Assembly (NCBI GenBank): GCA_948567375.1
Contig: OX419757.1
Span: 63,798,001 to 63,862,000 of the forward strand
DNA length: 64,000 bases
Source: Lunularia cruciata
Lineage: Eukaryota > Streptophyta > Marchantiopsida > Lunulariales > Lunulariaceae
Direction: 5' to 3'
Part shown: in pieces, positions 31,736 to 43,580 of the stretch
Layout of the letters: the number at the start of each line of letters is the position of its first letter
Numbering within the stretch: the stretch's first letter is position 1
The notes under the pieces: model-generated
What the model saw: the letters and a program-made list of their open reading frames with translations, nothing else
The model's database searches: none
Told to the model about the DNA's origin: nothing
Position numbers and translations under genes: made by a program

Positions 31736-34700
31736 TGTGGTGCCCACTTTTTCTTCTTTTTTTTGTTTGAGAAGAAGTAAGCAAGAAAGCCAAATTGCGA
31801 AAGAAAGAATGGATAGGAGTGTATGCAGAGGAAATCCAAAGAAGCCGACTTTGGATCCAATGATGGAAGCACAAAGAAGAAGAAGTCCAAAGACCATGGT
31901 CTTTGGATTGGGAAGCAAAGGCCGATACAAAGACCGTCTAACAACCTTTCTACTTGGAAAGAAAGTACACTTCAAGAAACGGCGGAGGCAGAAGAAGCAT
32001 GTCTTGACAGGATAGCAACACGCAAAAGAAGGGGGAGTTGATTTTGAAATCAATTGAAGAATGACTGCAATTTGGGGTAATATAAAATTGCAATTGCCTA
32101 GGAGAAAGTTAAATATGTCAAGTAGATTTCTTGTACCTCTGAGTAGTTGTCTTGCAGTAATGCGTGTCAAGAAGCCAATTGAGAGTGAAAGTTTCCAAAA
32201 TCCAAAAGGGGTTAGAGTGTCTCGTCCAAGAGAAGGAATAGCCTTCTAATGCCAAAGAACAAGAGAGCAAATCATGGCAAAGAAGGTCACAAACCCTCTG
32301 TCAGTATGAAGTTTTGCAATTCATAGGTTGGATGTCGTAGCAAGAATTGAAGTCTTGAATAGACTTAGTATGACTTCTTAGCATGGAACTTGAATTTCAG
32401 TTTCCCATGATTCATGGTAGAAATAGCTGCCAGTAATTACAAGGAAGGCCTTGAAGTCGAGGGGAAGAGGGAAATCTAGCTTGATGGACTGAGTTGGATT
32501 GGAGGTTAGTATTGGGGAAGGAAGCAAGAGAACCGACAGGGATCACCTTCTATCGGAAGTGTGATGCTGTAGAGGAGACGGTGGACATACAAAAATATTT
32601 CTTTGCTCCGTGTACCACAAATGGTTACAAGGTGGAGTCCTTTTGGGACCTAATCAAATGAAGTATCATGGGGACGATAATGGCCATGCTCAAACCAGAA
32701 CAAACAACTTACGTGAACATGCAACAGGCGGTTTTTTTCCACCAGATGTTTGCAGGAGTGAAGGTGAACTGTGCAAAGTGCTTCCACCAACAAATGAGGC
32801 AGATGGTGGTCAATTGGAGGACAAGTTCACCTCCACATTATTTTGCACCGTTTGCAGCACACTTCTACTTCAGGTTGAACTTGTTGATAGCGGAGGAGAG
32901 GCGTCGCATGGTGTCACATTTCCATCTTGATTTGAAATGGGAAGCAGATGAAGAAGAGCAACAATATATGGCACACGTGCAAGCCAATGATGATCACTTC
33001 TTGAGGATGGGACAATGGAAGATGGAAGAAGTCACAAGCCCGGAGAAGAAGAAGCATAGTAAACCCAAAGATGCAAAGTCGCCTCTAGCACAAAGGAAGA
33101 CCCAAAGACTGGTTCTGAAGGGTAAGAGGGCAGTGAAAGAAGAACTATCGGAAACCGAGTCTGAAGGGGAGACAGAGTCTCAAGGAGAGGACTCAGAAGA
33201 AGCCAAACTCACTTTACAAAGTGAGGAATCTGGAAGTGAGAGTGAGGGGGAACATGAGGTTCAGCAATTGGTTGGAGTGGGTGAAGCTTGTCATGCAATG
33301 ATTGACAGTGTACAAGGAAAGAAGAATCATTGCGTAGCCTTGGTTGTGGAAGTGAAGGGGGCTGGAAGACAAAAGGAGTATCTTGCGGGTCCAAGTTCAG
33401 TGGGTAAGGAAGAAAGAAGCTCGGAAGTAGTGTCACTAAAGATACAAAGATCGGGACTTTGGCAGAAGGAGCCGGTGGAAGAGGCAAAGTACAAAGATGG
33501 AGCTGAAGACAAAGAGAACTTGGGAGGAATATAGTATCTATCAAAGGTGGTCACTCCATTGTTGGGGCTGTTAAAAGAGCACCAGAAGGTAATTCCCCAA
33601 GATCGTATGAAGGTGACAAATGAGTTGTAGGTGGTGAAGTATCTGTTGATTGAAGTGAAGGATTTGCAGGAGTGAGTAGTCCAAAGAGACGAAGAAGTTG
33701 AAGAACTTTGGGTGGATGCAGTTCTGAAAAAGAAGACTTTCAAGAAGTTGCAAGAGAGTTTTGAGTCAAGAGGTAAGGAACTTCAAAAGCAAGCCAAAGA
33801 ATTGAAGAAGCAGGTGATGTTGCTGACCAACATGAAAGAGGAGGTCAATGATGTGCACATCAAGAGTATTCATGTGAAGGCGATGGCCGCAATAATGGAG
33901 CAAAGTTGGAAAGCTTGAGGAAAAGTGCATCCAGGAAGGATCAAGCATGGCAGAGAGAGTTGGCAGTCAGAAATCAAGAAGAAGAAAGATTGCACGAGTT
34001 GGTACAAAGTGCTGAGTTGCGGAGTTCTCAGTATGCGGAGGAGAAGAAGATGCTTGTTGCTGAGTAAAAAGACAAATTGAAGATGTACCAAGAAGAGTTG
34101 AAGGTAGAGCGATCTTGAGGGTATGAGTTGGAATCAGTAGGAGACGTTGTTGGAAAATTGAGAGCTATGATGTGCACTGAGGCTGAAGGAAGATTGGAAG
34201 AAGCAAGATTACACGAGTTAAAGTTGCTTGTGTAGGAAACTTGGAAGAGGAAAGCCAAAGATATGGATATGAATACTTTACTGATCCGATTAAGGGAGAG
34301 AGTAGATTGGAAGATGTTAGAAGTAGGAGACAATATCAGTCTCAAATTAGATTTAGTCAATTCAGAGTTAGAGAGAATTAGGAGTAGTGTGATAGAGGAG
34401 AGAAAGTTTGATGTTGCAGAGGTAGGAATTCAGGTATCTTTGGACTTGTTATTTAAGACATTAGAGAAGAGTGGGTCAGAAGATATGGAGATAGAAAGAT
34501 TACCCATGATCTCAATTGTAGTTCCTAGTGTAGAAGTAGTAGAAGTAGTGAAGGAATTAGTAGAATTAGATATACTCAAAGAAGGAGAAATAATAAGAAG
34601 ATCATCGAGTTTCAAAGCCGATGATGAGGCAGACATTGGATTGGAGTAGAAAAAGATTTGAGATTTGAAGAGGCAGATATGAAGGGTTGCATTGTCAGTT

Positions 34701-35443
34701 CAGATCTACAGGTAGGAAAGGTTGTTAGGAAACGGTATTTTTGTTAGTAGTGTTAATTGCTTCAATATTTAAGGGAAGCATTCGTGTTGTAATGTTGTTC
34801 AGTATTCATATTTTTGAAGATAGATAAAGTGAAGTGTTGTTTTCAGTACTTGTCGCTTGAGCTTGATTCCAAGTATCAACTTTTTGTGTGTGTTTGTGAG
34901 TGTGTGGAGAAATTCAAAGTGCAAGTTAGTGTGCTTGTTGGATGTTGGATTCCGTAGCCTTGATCTTCATTCTATTTATTTGATCTTGAGTGAAGTGCAA
35001 TCAAAGCAATGCCTTGACAGATCTGAGAGGAATTGTAGTGTTGGTAGTATTCTGCATTTGTGAGTGCAGCGTGAAGTTGATGTGAAGTAGTTTTGATCAA
35101 GGAAGTTGTGCCTTCAGTGAAGAGGTAGAACACAATTCTGAGGCAAAGTTGTTTTGCAGTGACGTGTTGTCTTTGAGAGAATCTGAATCATCACAATCAA
35201 GATTTTTTTGGACAGAATTTGCTATGTTGTGATTAAGGAGTGTGTATTCGTGACAAGTTGTCCAGATTTTGAGCTTGTTACTATCTTTTGGGTGTGGTTT
35301 CTACTTGAGAGATTAAAGATGCAACCAAGAAGAATTGGAATTGTTACTTTGCTTTGTATTTGACCAATTCTGATTTGTATCTCTACGGGAACAAACTTTA
35401 CTTACCCGATTACCGCAAAAGTGATATTTGCCAGGTTGTCACA
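31736..35443 (+). mobile_element. Solo A-type LTR Y, 3708 bp
   Basis: It starts TGTGGTGCCCAC, ends GCCAGGTTGTCACA and is flanked by ATTAT at 31731-31735 and 35444-35448. It is inserted inside the LTR-encoded frame of X, same orientation. Full-length layout: leader 31736-32660, ORF 32668-34649, non-coding tail 34650-35443 with AATATTTAAGG near 34768. It is a diverged subfamily relative to 5676-9450 but almost the same length. It is a second, independent solo LTR with a perfect 5-bp duplication that contains the ORF. Confidence 0.9.
32668..34649 (+). pseudogene. LTR-encoded ORF in Y
   Basis: The open piece 32668-33534 (288 codons) starts within the N-terminal domain (MAMLKPEQTTYV, FAPFAAHFYFRLNLL, VSHFHLDLKWEAD). 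It reads without a stop across the point where the A-type copies have TGA, into the acidic region (SETESEGETESQGEDSEEA). Coiled-coil pieces follow at 33712-33918 and 34263-34649, ending DDEADIGLE like the other copies. At least one frameshift lies between 33918 and 34263, and the part before 32668 is broken. This copy shows that domain and acidic/coiled-coil region were once one protein. Confidence 0.72.
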
Positions 35444-35448
35444 ATTAT

Positions 35449-35980
35449 GCACAAATGGAGCAGAGTGTGCAATTGGTGGTGACTGCTCCAAACCCGCAGA
35501 AGAGGAGTTGACCCAAAGAAGAAGTGGCGGCTGCAAGACCATGGAAGACCAAGAAAGTGAACCCAAAGAAGTACATGGTGGTAATAGAGTCATCGGCGGA
35601 GGAATCAAAAGGTGAGGCCGAGTACAAGGCAAAAGAATCAGATAGAGAAGAGGAACCCAAAATCACATTGTAGAGTAGTGAAGCAAGCACTGAGAGTGAG
35701 GATGGAGTGGAGATGCAGCCGGTACTAGAGAGAGAAGAGGAAAAGCCGGAGATTGCAAACATAGATAACCAGAAAGAAGAAGATGAAGTTCCAAAGAAAT
35801 TGGAGAAGAAGGTTATCATTTAGAGAGGAATCAGATCAAGAAGAAGCAAAATGCATGAGGCGGGGCCAAGTGGAAAGAAATAAATAAAATGTGAGGGTTT
35901 GGAGAGCAAGAAATCAATTCCAATCAGATGACTCCGACTAAAAAGGAGAATGTCAAGCAAAGAAAATAAGAAGGATAAGG
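35449..35980 (+). pseudogene. LTR-encoded ORF in X, acidic part after Y
   Basis: The X frame resumes after the ATTAT duplication with MEQSVQLVVTAPNPQK, then NPKKYMVVIES and an acidic region (EESKGEAEYKAKESDREEE) with a few stops. At the position of the A-type TGA the codons read NPKKYMVV without a stop, supporting a continuous ancestral frame. It ends after ENKKDKE, where the coiled coil is deleted. Confidence 0.68.
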
Positions 35981-36336
35981 AAGTTATGCCTTCAATAGAG
36001 GTGTGGAATGCAATTTTGAGGTGAGGTTGTTTTGCATTGAAGTAGCCATTTTTGGGAGAGACTAAATCATCACAATCAAGATTGCTTGGAAAGATTTGAT
36101 GGACTTGTGCTTAAGGAATGTTACTTTGTGACAAGATTGCAAGTCAGTGCTTGCTACTCTCTTCTGGGTGTAGTTTCTACATGAGAGATTAAAGATGCAA
36201 CCAAGAAGAACTGAGATTGTTACCATTTGTCTTCATATTTGTCTTCATATACCATTTGGATATTTTTGTGTATCTCTACGGGAACAAACTTTACTTACTT
36301 GATTACCGCAAAAGTGATATTTGTTAGGTTGTCACA

Positions 36337-36358
36337 TGAGTTTGGCTCACAAAAATCA
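36337..36358. other. 22-bp spacer between inverted LTRs
   Basis: The spacer separates the CACA ends of the plus LTR and the minus LTR. On the minus strand it begins TGATTTTTG, the same bases that follow the A 5' LTR before its primer site, so it is a remnant of the element interior. It contains a small inverted repeat, TGAG...CTCA. Confidence 0.6.
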
Positions 36359-38055
36359 TGTGACAACCTAAAAAATATCACTTTTGTGGTAATCGGGTAA
36401 GTAAAGTTCGTTCCCATAGAGATTTCGGTTAGAAATGTCCAAATACAAAGTCAAATGTGACAAATGTGGTTCCTCTTGATTTCTTCTTTAGACTCTTGGG
36501 TAGAAGCCACACCCAGAAGAGAGTAACAAGTGCTCAATCTTGACAACTTGACAACTTATCATTAATTCATACACTCATAATCACAACATAGCAAATCTTT
36601 CCAAACAATCTTGATTGTGATGATTTAATCTTTCACAAAGATGGCTACTTCACTATAGAGCATCTTTGCCTTAGTATTGTATTCCACCTCTCCACTGAAG
36701 GCACAACTTCTTCAATCAAAATTGCTTCACATCAAAATTGCACTCACAATTGTAGAATACTACCAACACTACAATTCCTCTTAGATCTATCAAGGCATTG
36801 CCCCGATTGCACTTCACTCAAGATCACACACGGAGAATGAAGATCACAACTATGGAATCCAATATCCAACAAACACATCAACTTGCACTTTGAAATTCTC
36901 TCAACACTCACAAACACAAACACAAAATTGACACTCAAAATTAAGCTCAAGCGACGAGCACTACTTCACAACACTTTGCTTTATCTATTCTCAAGAAAAT
37001 GAGTACTGAACAACATAAGATTGCAAAGGTCTCCTTTAAATAGGTTGAGCTCTTGATAGTTGTCTAACTCCCTAAACTACTTCTTAATGACTTTACCAAC
37101 CTACTGATCCAAAATGACAATGCACCTCTTCATATTTGCCTCTTCCTATCTCAAAATTGGTCCTAATCCAATTGGATGTCTACTTTGACTTTGGCTTCCA
37201 AACTGGATGATCTTCTCATCATTTCTCTATCTTTGGGTATACCAAATACCACCAAATCCTTCTCTATTTCTACCAATTCTTCACTCTAATCTGAAATTAA
37301 ACTCATAGGTAATCTATCTACTTCCTAATCTTGCAACCCACTCATCTCTAAAGTCTCAAATAACTGACCCTAAGGCACTTACTATCTGATCCTGCACTTT
37401 GGGTTCATTCATTACAACTATTTTCTCTTCTAATTCTATCTTATCTTCAATCTGAACTGAAATTGCAGTTAGGGGTATCTTAAATATCTTCTTTCCCTAC
37501 TCTAACTTCCTTTGATGCCTCTAGCAAGACCTTCAAAGTCACCTTCACTGCACTCCGAGGTCCAACTACCTCAGATCTGGTCACCTTTGTCTTGAGGCAA
37601 AGAATCTTCTAACCCAAAGTCTCTACACCCGAAGTCATATAAGTCCAAAGTTGTATAGACCCAAAGTAATGTGGACCCAAAGAATCTCAAGCCAAAGTAA
37701 TGTAGACCCAAAGAACCTCAACCCAAAGTCACTCAACTACTCCATACATCTACTAAAAAAACTTCAAATGCTTGTAAGTTCTGCTACAAACCTCCAAACT
37801 TTGCAATTTTGGTAGCAAAAGAAAACACTAAACGAGACAATTCCAACAAGATATAGCACGCATGATTTGGAATTTTTGTCATTGAGATATGGCTCCCACA
37901 ATAATCCTGACCTGCAACTTCCATTCCTCCTTTGGGTCTGCACTCCTTCAATCCGATTTGAGTCCTTCTTCCTCTGACACAAAGTTGACTTCTTCGGGTT
38001 GAATCAAATACAGACTTCTCATTGTTTCTATGAAATGAAAAATATGGGTACCATA
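36359..38055 (-). mobile_element. A-type LTR, minus-oriented arm of the inverted pair
   Basis: On the minus strand it starts TATGGTACCCATATTTTTC (38055) and ends TAGGTTGTCACA (36359). Length 1697 bp: the leader (38055 to about 37600) and the terminal non-coding part are present, with a remnant of the acidic coiled-coil tail between (about 37480-37170). The N-terminal domain of the ORF is deleted. Repeated Pro-Lys/Thr-like short motifs at 37600-37740 are degenerate. Its outer end abuts the ATCAA duplication, so it integrated as one unit with the plus arm. Confidence 0.8.
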
Positions 38056-38060
38056 ATCAA
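38056..38060. repeat. Target-site duplication ATCAA, right copy
   Basis: Direct repeat of 30404-30408. The E1 reverse transcriptase continues beyond it (KYITKLDY). Confidence 0.85.
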
Positions 38061-38740
38061 GTTTGGTGATGTACTTTTCCCCATTAAGTTGATTAAATAG
38101 GTCATCCATGTAGGGTAAGGGATATTTGTTCTTCATCATTTTTTGATTTAGGCCTTGGTAGTCAATGCACTTGCATATTGTACCATCTTTCTTCTTTACA
38201 AACAAGATAGGAGCCCCATATGGTGATACATTGGGTTGGATAAACCCTTTTAGTAGAATATCCTTGATTTGAGCCTTACAATCCTCCACCTTATGAGGTG
38301 ATAGTCAATATGGGGCCTTACAAGGATGTGTCTTCCTAGTAAGTATCTCAATTTTATGATCTATTCTCTTTTTTTGTGATAATCATACAGGTAGGTCATT
38401 TGAGAAGACATCTTGAAACTCATTGACCACATCTTTCAATTTTTTAGGAATTTTTCTATCAAGTTGTGCACTTTGGACTTCTCTTATGAAGCCCATAAAC
38501 ATATATTTGTCTGATAGATAGTTATTGTCCCTATAATATAGAGAGATTGTTCTTGCTTGTGTGATCTTTCTTTAACCCCAATGATATTTCATTAGCAAGT
38601 TCTCACTACTTTCTTTCTTCAATCAACCGTGGGGTTGTAGTGCTCCATCCACAATATGCCTAAGATTGTATCATAATGAGCTAATTATATCACTTGCCAC
38701 TCAATCTCTTCTTGATACTCTCTTATAGAGAGTGCTACCT
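38061..38740 (-). pseudogene. E1 pol: early reverse transcriptase
   Basis: The frame 38289-38061 reads [53 protein letters not shown] and [17 protein letters not shown], ending at the insertion. Upstream (to about 38740) is a decayed linker between protease and RT with EFQDVF-like pieces. The downstream half is at 30403-30188. Closely related to E2 RT at 44086-44480. Confidence 0.88.
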
Positions 38741-38754
38741 TTCTAGGTAACAAT

Positions 38755-39030
38755 TCAACCATCTTTGTTTAACTCTACTTCTTCATTCTCATCCTTCTCT
38801 AGATCCATCTCCAACCTTATTGCAATAGAGTGAGATAAGAAATTCTTTCTTGCTCTAAGGTCTATCAATACTCTTACTTGATTGTCTTCTAGGATTCCAT
38901 TCATGACAATAAATTGTGATTTTGTCTTCTTCAACCTTTGCGCACTCATCCCTCTCCCCCCCCCCCCCCCCCCACCTTCCAGAACTTTTTCTCTTCTCCA
39001 TTGAGCCAATAAGGTTGTGAGGTACATTTA
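38755..39030 (-). pseudogene. E1 protease region with homopolymer
   Basis: The frame has VRVLIDLRARKNFLSHSIAI; the E2 copy has LIDSRTTKNFLS, so the active site D-S-G is lost in both (D-L-R and D-S-R). Upstream of it in the same frame a run of 18 G on the minus strand gives a Gly stretch absent from E2. The frame is therefore not a reliable protein. Confidence 0.75.
38956..38973. repeat. Homopolymer C18
   Basis: Eighteen uninterrupted C on the plus strand inside the decayed E1 protease. The related E2 has no such run. It could be slippage expansion or a sequencing/assembly artefact; the minus-strand G run could fold as a quadruplex. Confidence 0.8.
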
Positions 39031-40226
39031 CTAGCAATCTTCATTTTCCAATGCAATTTTTGCATCCTCTTCTTCAATTTGACTCTCCATGTTGTTCAAA
39101 GATTACTTGTATAGAGGCCGGGGCCTCTAGGAAGAAAAGCATGAAAATCAATAGCTATGTGCCCAACTTGGCTAAAATTGTAGCAATGACATTGTTCTAC
39201 TCAAGTCCCTTCTCCTTGTGGGACTCCATCTCTCCTTTCTTTGACCCATCCTTATTCTCCTTGGAGCAATTGTGCTTCTTGATTGCGGAATCAAATATTG
39301 TGCAATTCTATAGGAATTTTTCCACCAAAGTGTGGTGTTTCAATCTAATGATGTTGAGTCAAGACTACCCCTTCATCTCTTCCAAGTGCCCTTGCTATAC
39401 TCTAAGTGCAAGCAATGGCTTCAAAAATAGTGTGAGGGTTTTGTATCATTACTTCTTGGTGAATTTGCTCTTTTAATCCTCATTTAAAATTGTCTAGAGC
39501 TTTTACTAGACTCATTGCAACTTGCAAATCAAGAAATGCTTCTATGTACTCTTTTGCTTTGTTCTTTTGCTTCAACCCCCATAGTCCGATTTGGACCATC
39601 TGCACAGAATCCATGGATTGAAAATTCTTAAGTAGCCCTTCCTACATTGCTGTCCAAGTGACCTCCCTTTCTATTGCCAACATTGATTCCCAAGCATCAT
39701 ACCATGTGAGGGCTTTATTGGTCAAATACTCACATGCAAACATAGCTACAAAATGATCAATGATCTCAATTGTGAATAATTAAAAATATTGATTCATTCT
39801 TGAAATCCAATTTTCCACTACTCCCATAGAATGTTCTCCCTTTTAAGGCTTGATGTTGCATGTCTTCTTCATTTATAGTAACAATGTGGCTTCATTGTTA
39901 ACCAAGGTTGGTGTCATTGGCATGAGTGACTCTCCAAGTACTTTGGCCATTGGTATTGGGTTTTGGGATGGTTTTCTTTCTTGCATTGCTTGATCATTCT
40001 TGAAGGTATGCACTTGATTTTGCAATACCTCCGTGGTCATCTTGATCTCCCAAAACTTGTTATAGAAAGTAGGATGCATGAAATTGTACTCTATGAGTTT
40101 CTATCCCATCTTCTCTCTAAAACACTCTTAATCTATTGATTGCACTATGGTTTTTCCCCTCAAAATTACTCAATCTCAAAAGACCACTTTCTTCCAAGAG
40201 AGGTGATCCACTCTCTTGGATTGAAA
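39031..40226 (-). pseudogene. E1 gag remnant
   Basis: Gag in broken frames: a coil-like start (MTTEVLQNQVHTFKNDQAMQ, 40079-39873), capsid pieces, and a zinc knuckle near 39160 reading CYNFSQVGHIAIDF with two Cys changed to Phe. E2 gag (42454 onward) has the same start and CYNCSQVGH. Plus-strand open frames here are shadows. Confidence 0.75.
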
Positions 40227-40243
40227 CCCAAGTTCTAATATCA
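40227..40243 (-). promoter_or_regulatory. E1 primer-binding site (Met-type)
   Basis: TGATATTAGAACTTGGG on the minus strand next to the LTR end, a decayed match to the initiator-Met primer site TGGTATCAGAGC. E2 keeps a better copy at 41856. Confidence 0.7.
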
Positions 40244-40244
40244 T

Positions 40245-40819
40245 TCTAATATTTTGAGGATAGTAGAACCCTCAAGAGAAATAAAAGAGAAAAAACACAA
40301 AGCTTCACACTTAATACTACAATATCCCAAAGGAGCAACTTGTCTTTATTATATAGCAAAGAAGATTCACTCAAAGGAAGCTACACCCTTGGATCATATA
40401 CATGGATTGGTGACATATCAGTAAGCTTCACCCTTAGATTAGTTGTATGGATGGGTGACATGTTGATTCTTGTCTTGTGTGGTTGGTCAAATAAGTTTGA
40501 CCAAAGGGAATTTTTAGAGAATCTTCCTATATGAAGCTCAAAATTGCATTGATGAGGTACCATTGGAAAGCTCCCAATGAGATAAACAATAGGTATGAGA
40601 AAGCATACTTTTCATTTTCAAGGCCTAATTCCTCTATTTAGGTTTCCAAAATTAACTCTGAAGTTTTAAAAGGTGTTATCAACTCCTTCTCTATTAGTGG
40701 ATGTACTTTTTTGGTGACACCTCTGTTTTATCTACTTAGTCCATCATATATAACATCCTTCCAAATTTTACCAAGCCAAATGTCATCTTTAGATAATATG
40801 TCTAGCTAATGGTATTATA
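40245..40819 (-). mobile_element. E1 5' LTR
   Basis: About 575 bp. It matches the E LTRs at 1735-2489 and 41249-41854 throughout, for example the paired phrases around GGATTGGTGACAT and GGATGGGTGACATG. Ends are changed (TATAATACC start, ATTAGAA end). Single copy of the block that is duplicated in the solo LTR at 1735. Confidence 0.85.
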
Positions 40820-41248
40820 GTTAGGCGTGTTATTGGATCAATATGTGGTATTATTCTCAAATGATATTTTAATTTACATTAGGATAAAGATAAAACACAA
40901 GAACCATAAACAAGGGATCTTAAGACAACAATGGTAATGGAAATTTTATTGCAAGAAATCCAAGTGTATCTTTTGGAAGAAGTAAGTTATCTTCTTGGGC
41001 CATAAGGTCTCAACAAAGAGGATAAAATTAAAAATTGAGAAGAAAATCAAGGCCATTATGATTGGCCTACTCTTAAGGATATTGCAAAAATCTAAGTATT
41101 TGATAGATTGGCAAGCTTTTATGAATGGTTATTATGCTCATGTGATTTTACCATTAATGAATATTTTGGAGAAGATAATAAGCTTTAAATAGATCACACA
41201 GCAAGAATCATTCAAGAAAATTAAGGATATGATATTCTCATGACCCAT
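40820..41248 (+). pseudogene. Fragment of F-family pol between E1 and E2
   Basis: The frame 40995-41190 reads GHKVSTKRIKLKIEKKIKAI and later YYAHVILPLMNILEK. It lines up with F1 at 62488-62288 (GHKISSEEIKIEEEKIKAI, YYAHVDATLTDFLGK), the RT-to-RNase H connection. It is cut by E2 at 41249. The first ~110 bp of this interval are unassigned. Confidence 0.75.
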
Positions 41249-41854
41249 TGTAATACCATTAGCTCAACATAATATCTAGAGGTGGAAATTGGCTTGATAA
41301 TATCTTGCAAGATTTTATATATCATGGTCTGGGTAGATTAGATACATGTGTTACCAAAAGAATATTTCTATTAGTATGTTGAGGTCAAAACACCTTGAAA
41401 ACGTTAGAGCCATTTTAGGAGACCTAAACAGATGAATTAAGCCTCAAAAAATGAACACATCTATTGCTTTTGGCCAAAAGTGTTACCTTCTCCTCCCATG
41501 TTTGTCTTGTCAAGAGCTTTCTAGTAGTACCTCAACTATGTTGTTTGGAGCTTCTTATAAGAAGATTTCCCAAAGATTCCATATGGTCAAACTTGTTTGA
41601 CCAACCAAATAGGACAAGGATCAATATGTCACCAATCCATGCAACTAATCTAAGGGTGGAGCTTGTTGACATATCCCCAATCCATGTATTTGATCCAAGG
41701 GTGTAGCTCCTTTTGAACAGATCCTCTTTATGATATGATAAAAACAAGGTACTCCTTTGGGGCATCAGAGTATTGAGGGCTAAAGCCTTGTATTGCTCTT
41801 GTATTTCTTTTCTTGTGTTTCCATTGGGGTTTCCCTTGTACTCAGAACATTACA
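41249..41854 (+). mobile_element. E2 5' LTR
   Basis: 606 bp, TGTAATACC...GAACATTACA. Followed by the primer site TGGTATTAGAGTAGG (41856-41870), close to the initiator-Met form. It shares the family E LTR core in the opposite orientation to E1, so E1 and E2 lie head to head. Confidence 0.9.
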
Positions 41855-41870
41855 ATGGTATTAGAGTAGG

Positions 41871-43580
41871 TGTTTTAATCCAAGTGAGTGGATCACTTCT
41901 CTTGGAGGAACATTGGATATTGAGACTGGGTAATTTTGAGGGGAGAAAAAATAGCACAATTAATAGATTGGGGTGTTTTAAAGTGAAGATAGGATGGATG
42001 CTCTCAAAGGAAAATTTCCTACACCTTGCTTTCCATTCTTGCATCCATTCTATATTAAGATTATGTACATCCAATATCTTGTTTACCATTTTGGAATAGA
42101 AATCATGGACATAGTAATGAATTTGCAAAATCCAATGATTCTACCTATGGTGATTTATGATAGAGAGTGAGATTTGATAATTTACATTCTATTTGATACA
42201 ATGGATTTTAATATACCAAATCCTCTTTCTTTAAACACTCAAGTAGAAATCTTTTATGTAGTTAGACCAAAAGTGATATTTAGAGATTTTTAGTCCATAA
42301 TTTGGTGAGGAATATTAACAACAAGTGATACCTTCTAAGGTCCCAATGGTAGTCTCAATCATCCATGCTCCATCTCAAAATCATATTCACACTCTATTGA
42401 AGTAGAAAGTAGCAATTGAGCATTTGTCATATGTATGAATCATGGAGCTCTAGTTGCAAGATCTGATGCAAGGAATACAATGGATGTTGAACAAGTTTCT
42501 AAAGATCAAGATGAAAATGGAGGCATTGCAAAGTCAAGTACATACATTTAAGAACTATCATGCAATGCAAGAAGGAGCATCATACCAAAACCCAATAATA
42601 GTGACCAAAGTACCTAAGGAGTCACTCATGCCAATGACACTAACCCCAATCAACAATGAAGCCACATTGTTACTATGGATGAAGAAGATACAAGGGACAA
42701 ATTTCCATGGGAATAGTGGAAAATTGGATCTTAAGAATGAATCAATACTTTTGATTATTCAAAACTAAGATCATTGATCATTTTGCATGTGTATTTTCAT
42801 GTAGGTACATGACCAATAAAGCTCTCACATGGTACAATGCTTGGGAATGGTAGTGTTGGCAGAAGGAAGAAAGATCTATTGGATAATAATACAAGATGAG
42901 TTGTTGAAGAATTTCCAATCTTTGGACTCTATGTAAATTGCTCAAACCCAGCTATGGGGTTGAAGCAATAGAACATCATACAAGAGTATGTGGAAGCATT
43001 TCTTGATCTACAGGTCATAATAACTAATATGAGTCCAGTAGAAGCTCTTGATGATTTCAAATGGGTGTTAAAAGAGCAAATTCACAAAGAGGTAATGGTA
43101 CAAAGTTCTTGCACCATTTTTGAAGCCATTGTGTGTGCTTAGAGAATAGCAAGAGCACTTGGAGGAGGTGAAGAGGTAGTCCTAACACAACACTATCAAA
43201 CTGAAATACCGTACTTTGGTGGACCAATTTGTATGGAATTGGGAAACATGCATTTCCAATACCAAGGAGCACAACCGCTCCAAGGAGAATGGGTTTAGAT
43301 CAAAGAAAAGAGAGATGGAGTCCCACTAGGGGAAGGGGCTCAATTAGATAATGATTTGTTACAATTGCAGTCAAGTTGGGCATAGAACTATCAATTTTCA
43401 TGCTTGCCTTCCTAGAGGCCCTTAACTTCCATACAGACAACCTTTGAACAACTTGGAAAGATGAATCAAAGAAGAAGATATTGAAATCACATCTGAAAAT
43501 GAAGATTGAAAGCACCTCACAGCCTTATTAGCTCAATGGAGAGGAGTAAAAGTAGGGGCATGAAGATGAAAAGTGCATAA
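41871..43580 (+). pseudogene. E2 gag remnant
   Basis: Recognisable pieces: QVHTFKNYHAMQEG (from 42454), TLLLWMKKIQGTNFHGNSGK, capsid phrases near 42800 (DHFACVF, ALTWYNAWEWW) and a zinc knuckle CYNCSQVGHRTINF near 43365 with the last Cys lost. Frequent stops and at least two shifts. Related to E1 gag. Confidence 0.78.

Larger units (their letters stand above)
30409..36336 (+). mobile_element. A-type LTR X, plus-oriented arm of an inverted pair
   Basis: It starts TGTGGTACTCATATTTTTG and ends TTAGGTTGTCACA. Another LTR (Y) splits it at 31736-35443; without Y it is about 2.2 kb. Compared with full-length copies it has lost the coiled-coil half of the LTR-encoded frame: after ENKKDKE near 35970 the sequence jumps to the terminal non-coding part near 35980. 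A 22-bp spacer and an oppositely oriented LTR follow. A GC-poor diverged member, clearly older than Y. Confidence 0.82.
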
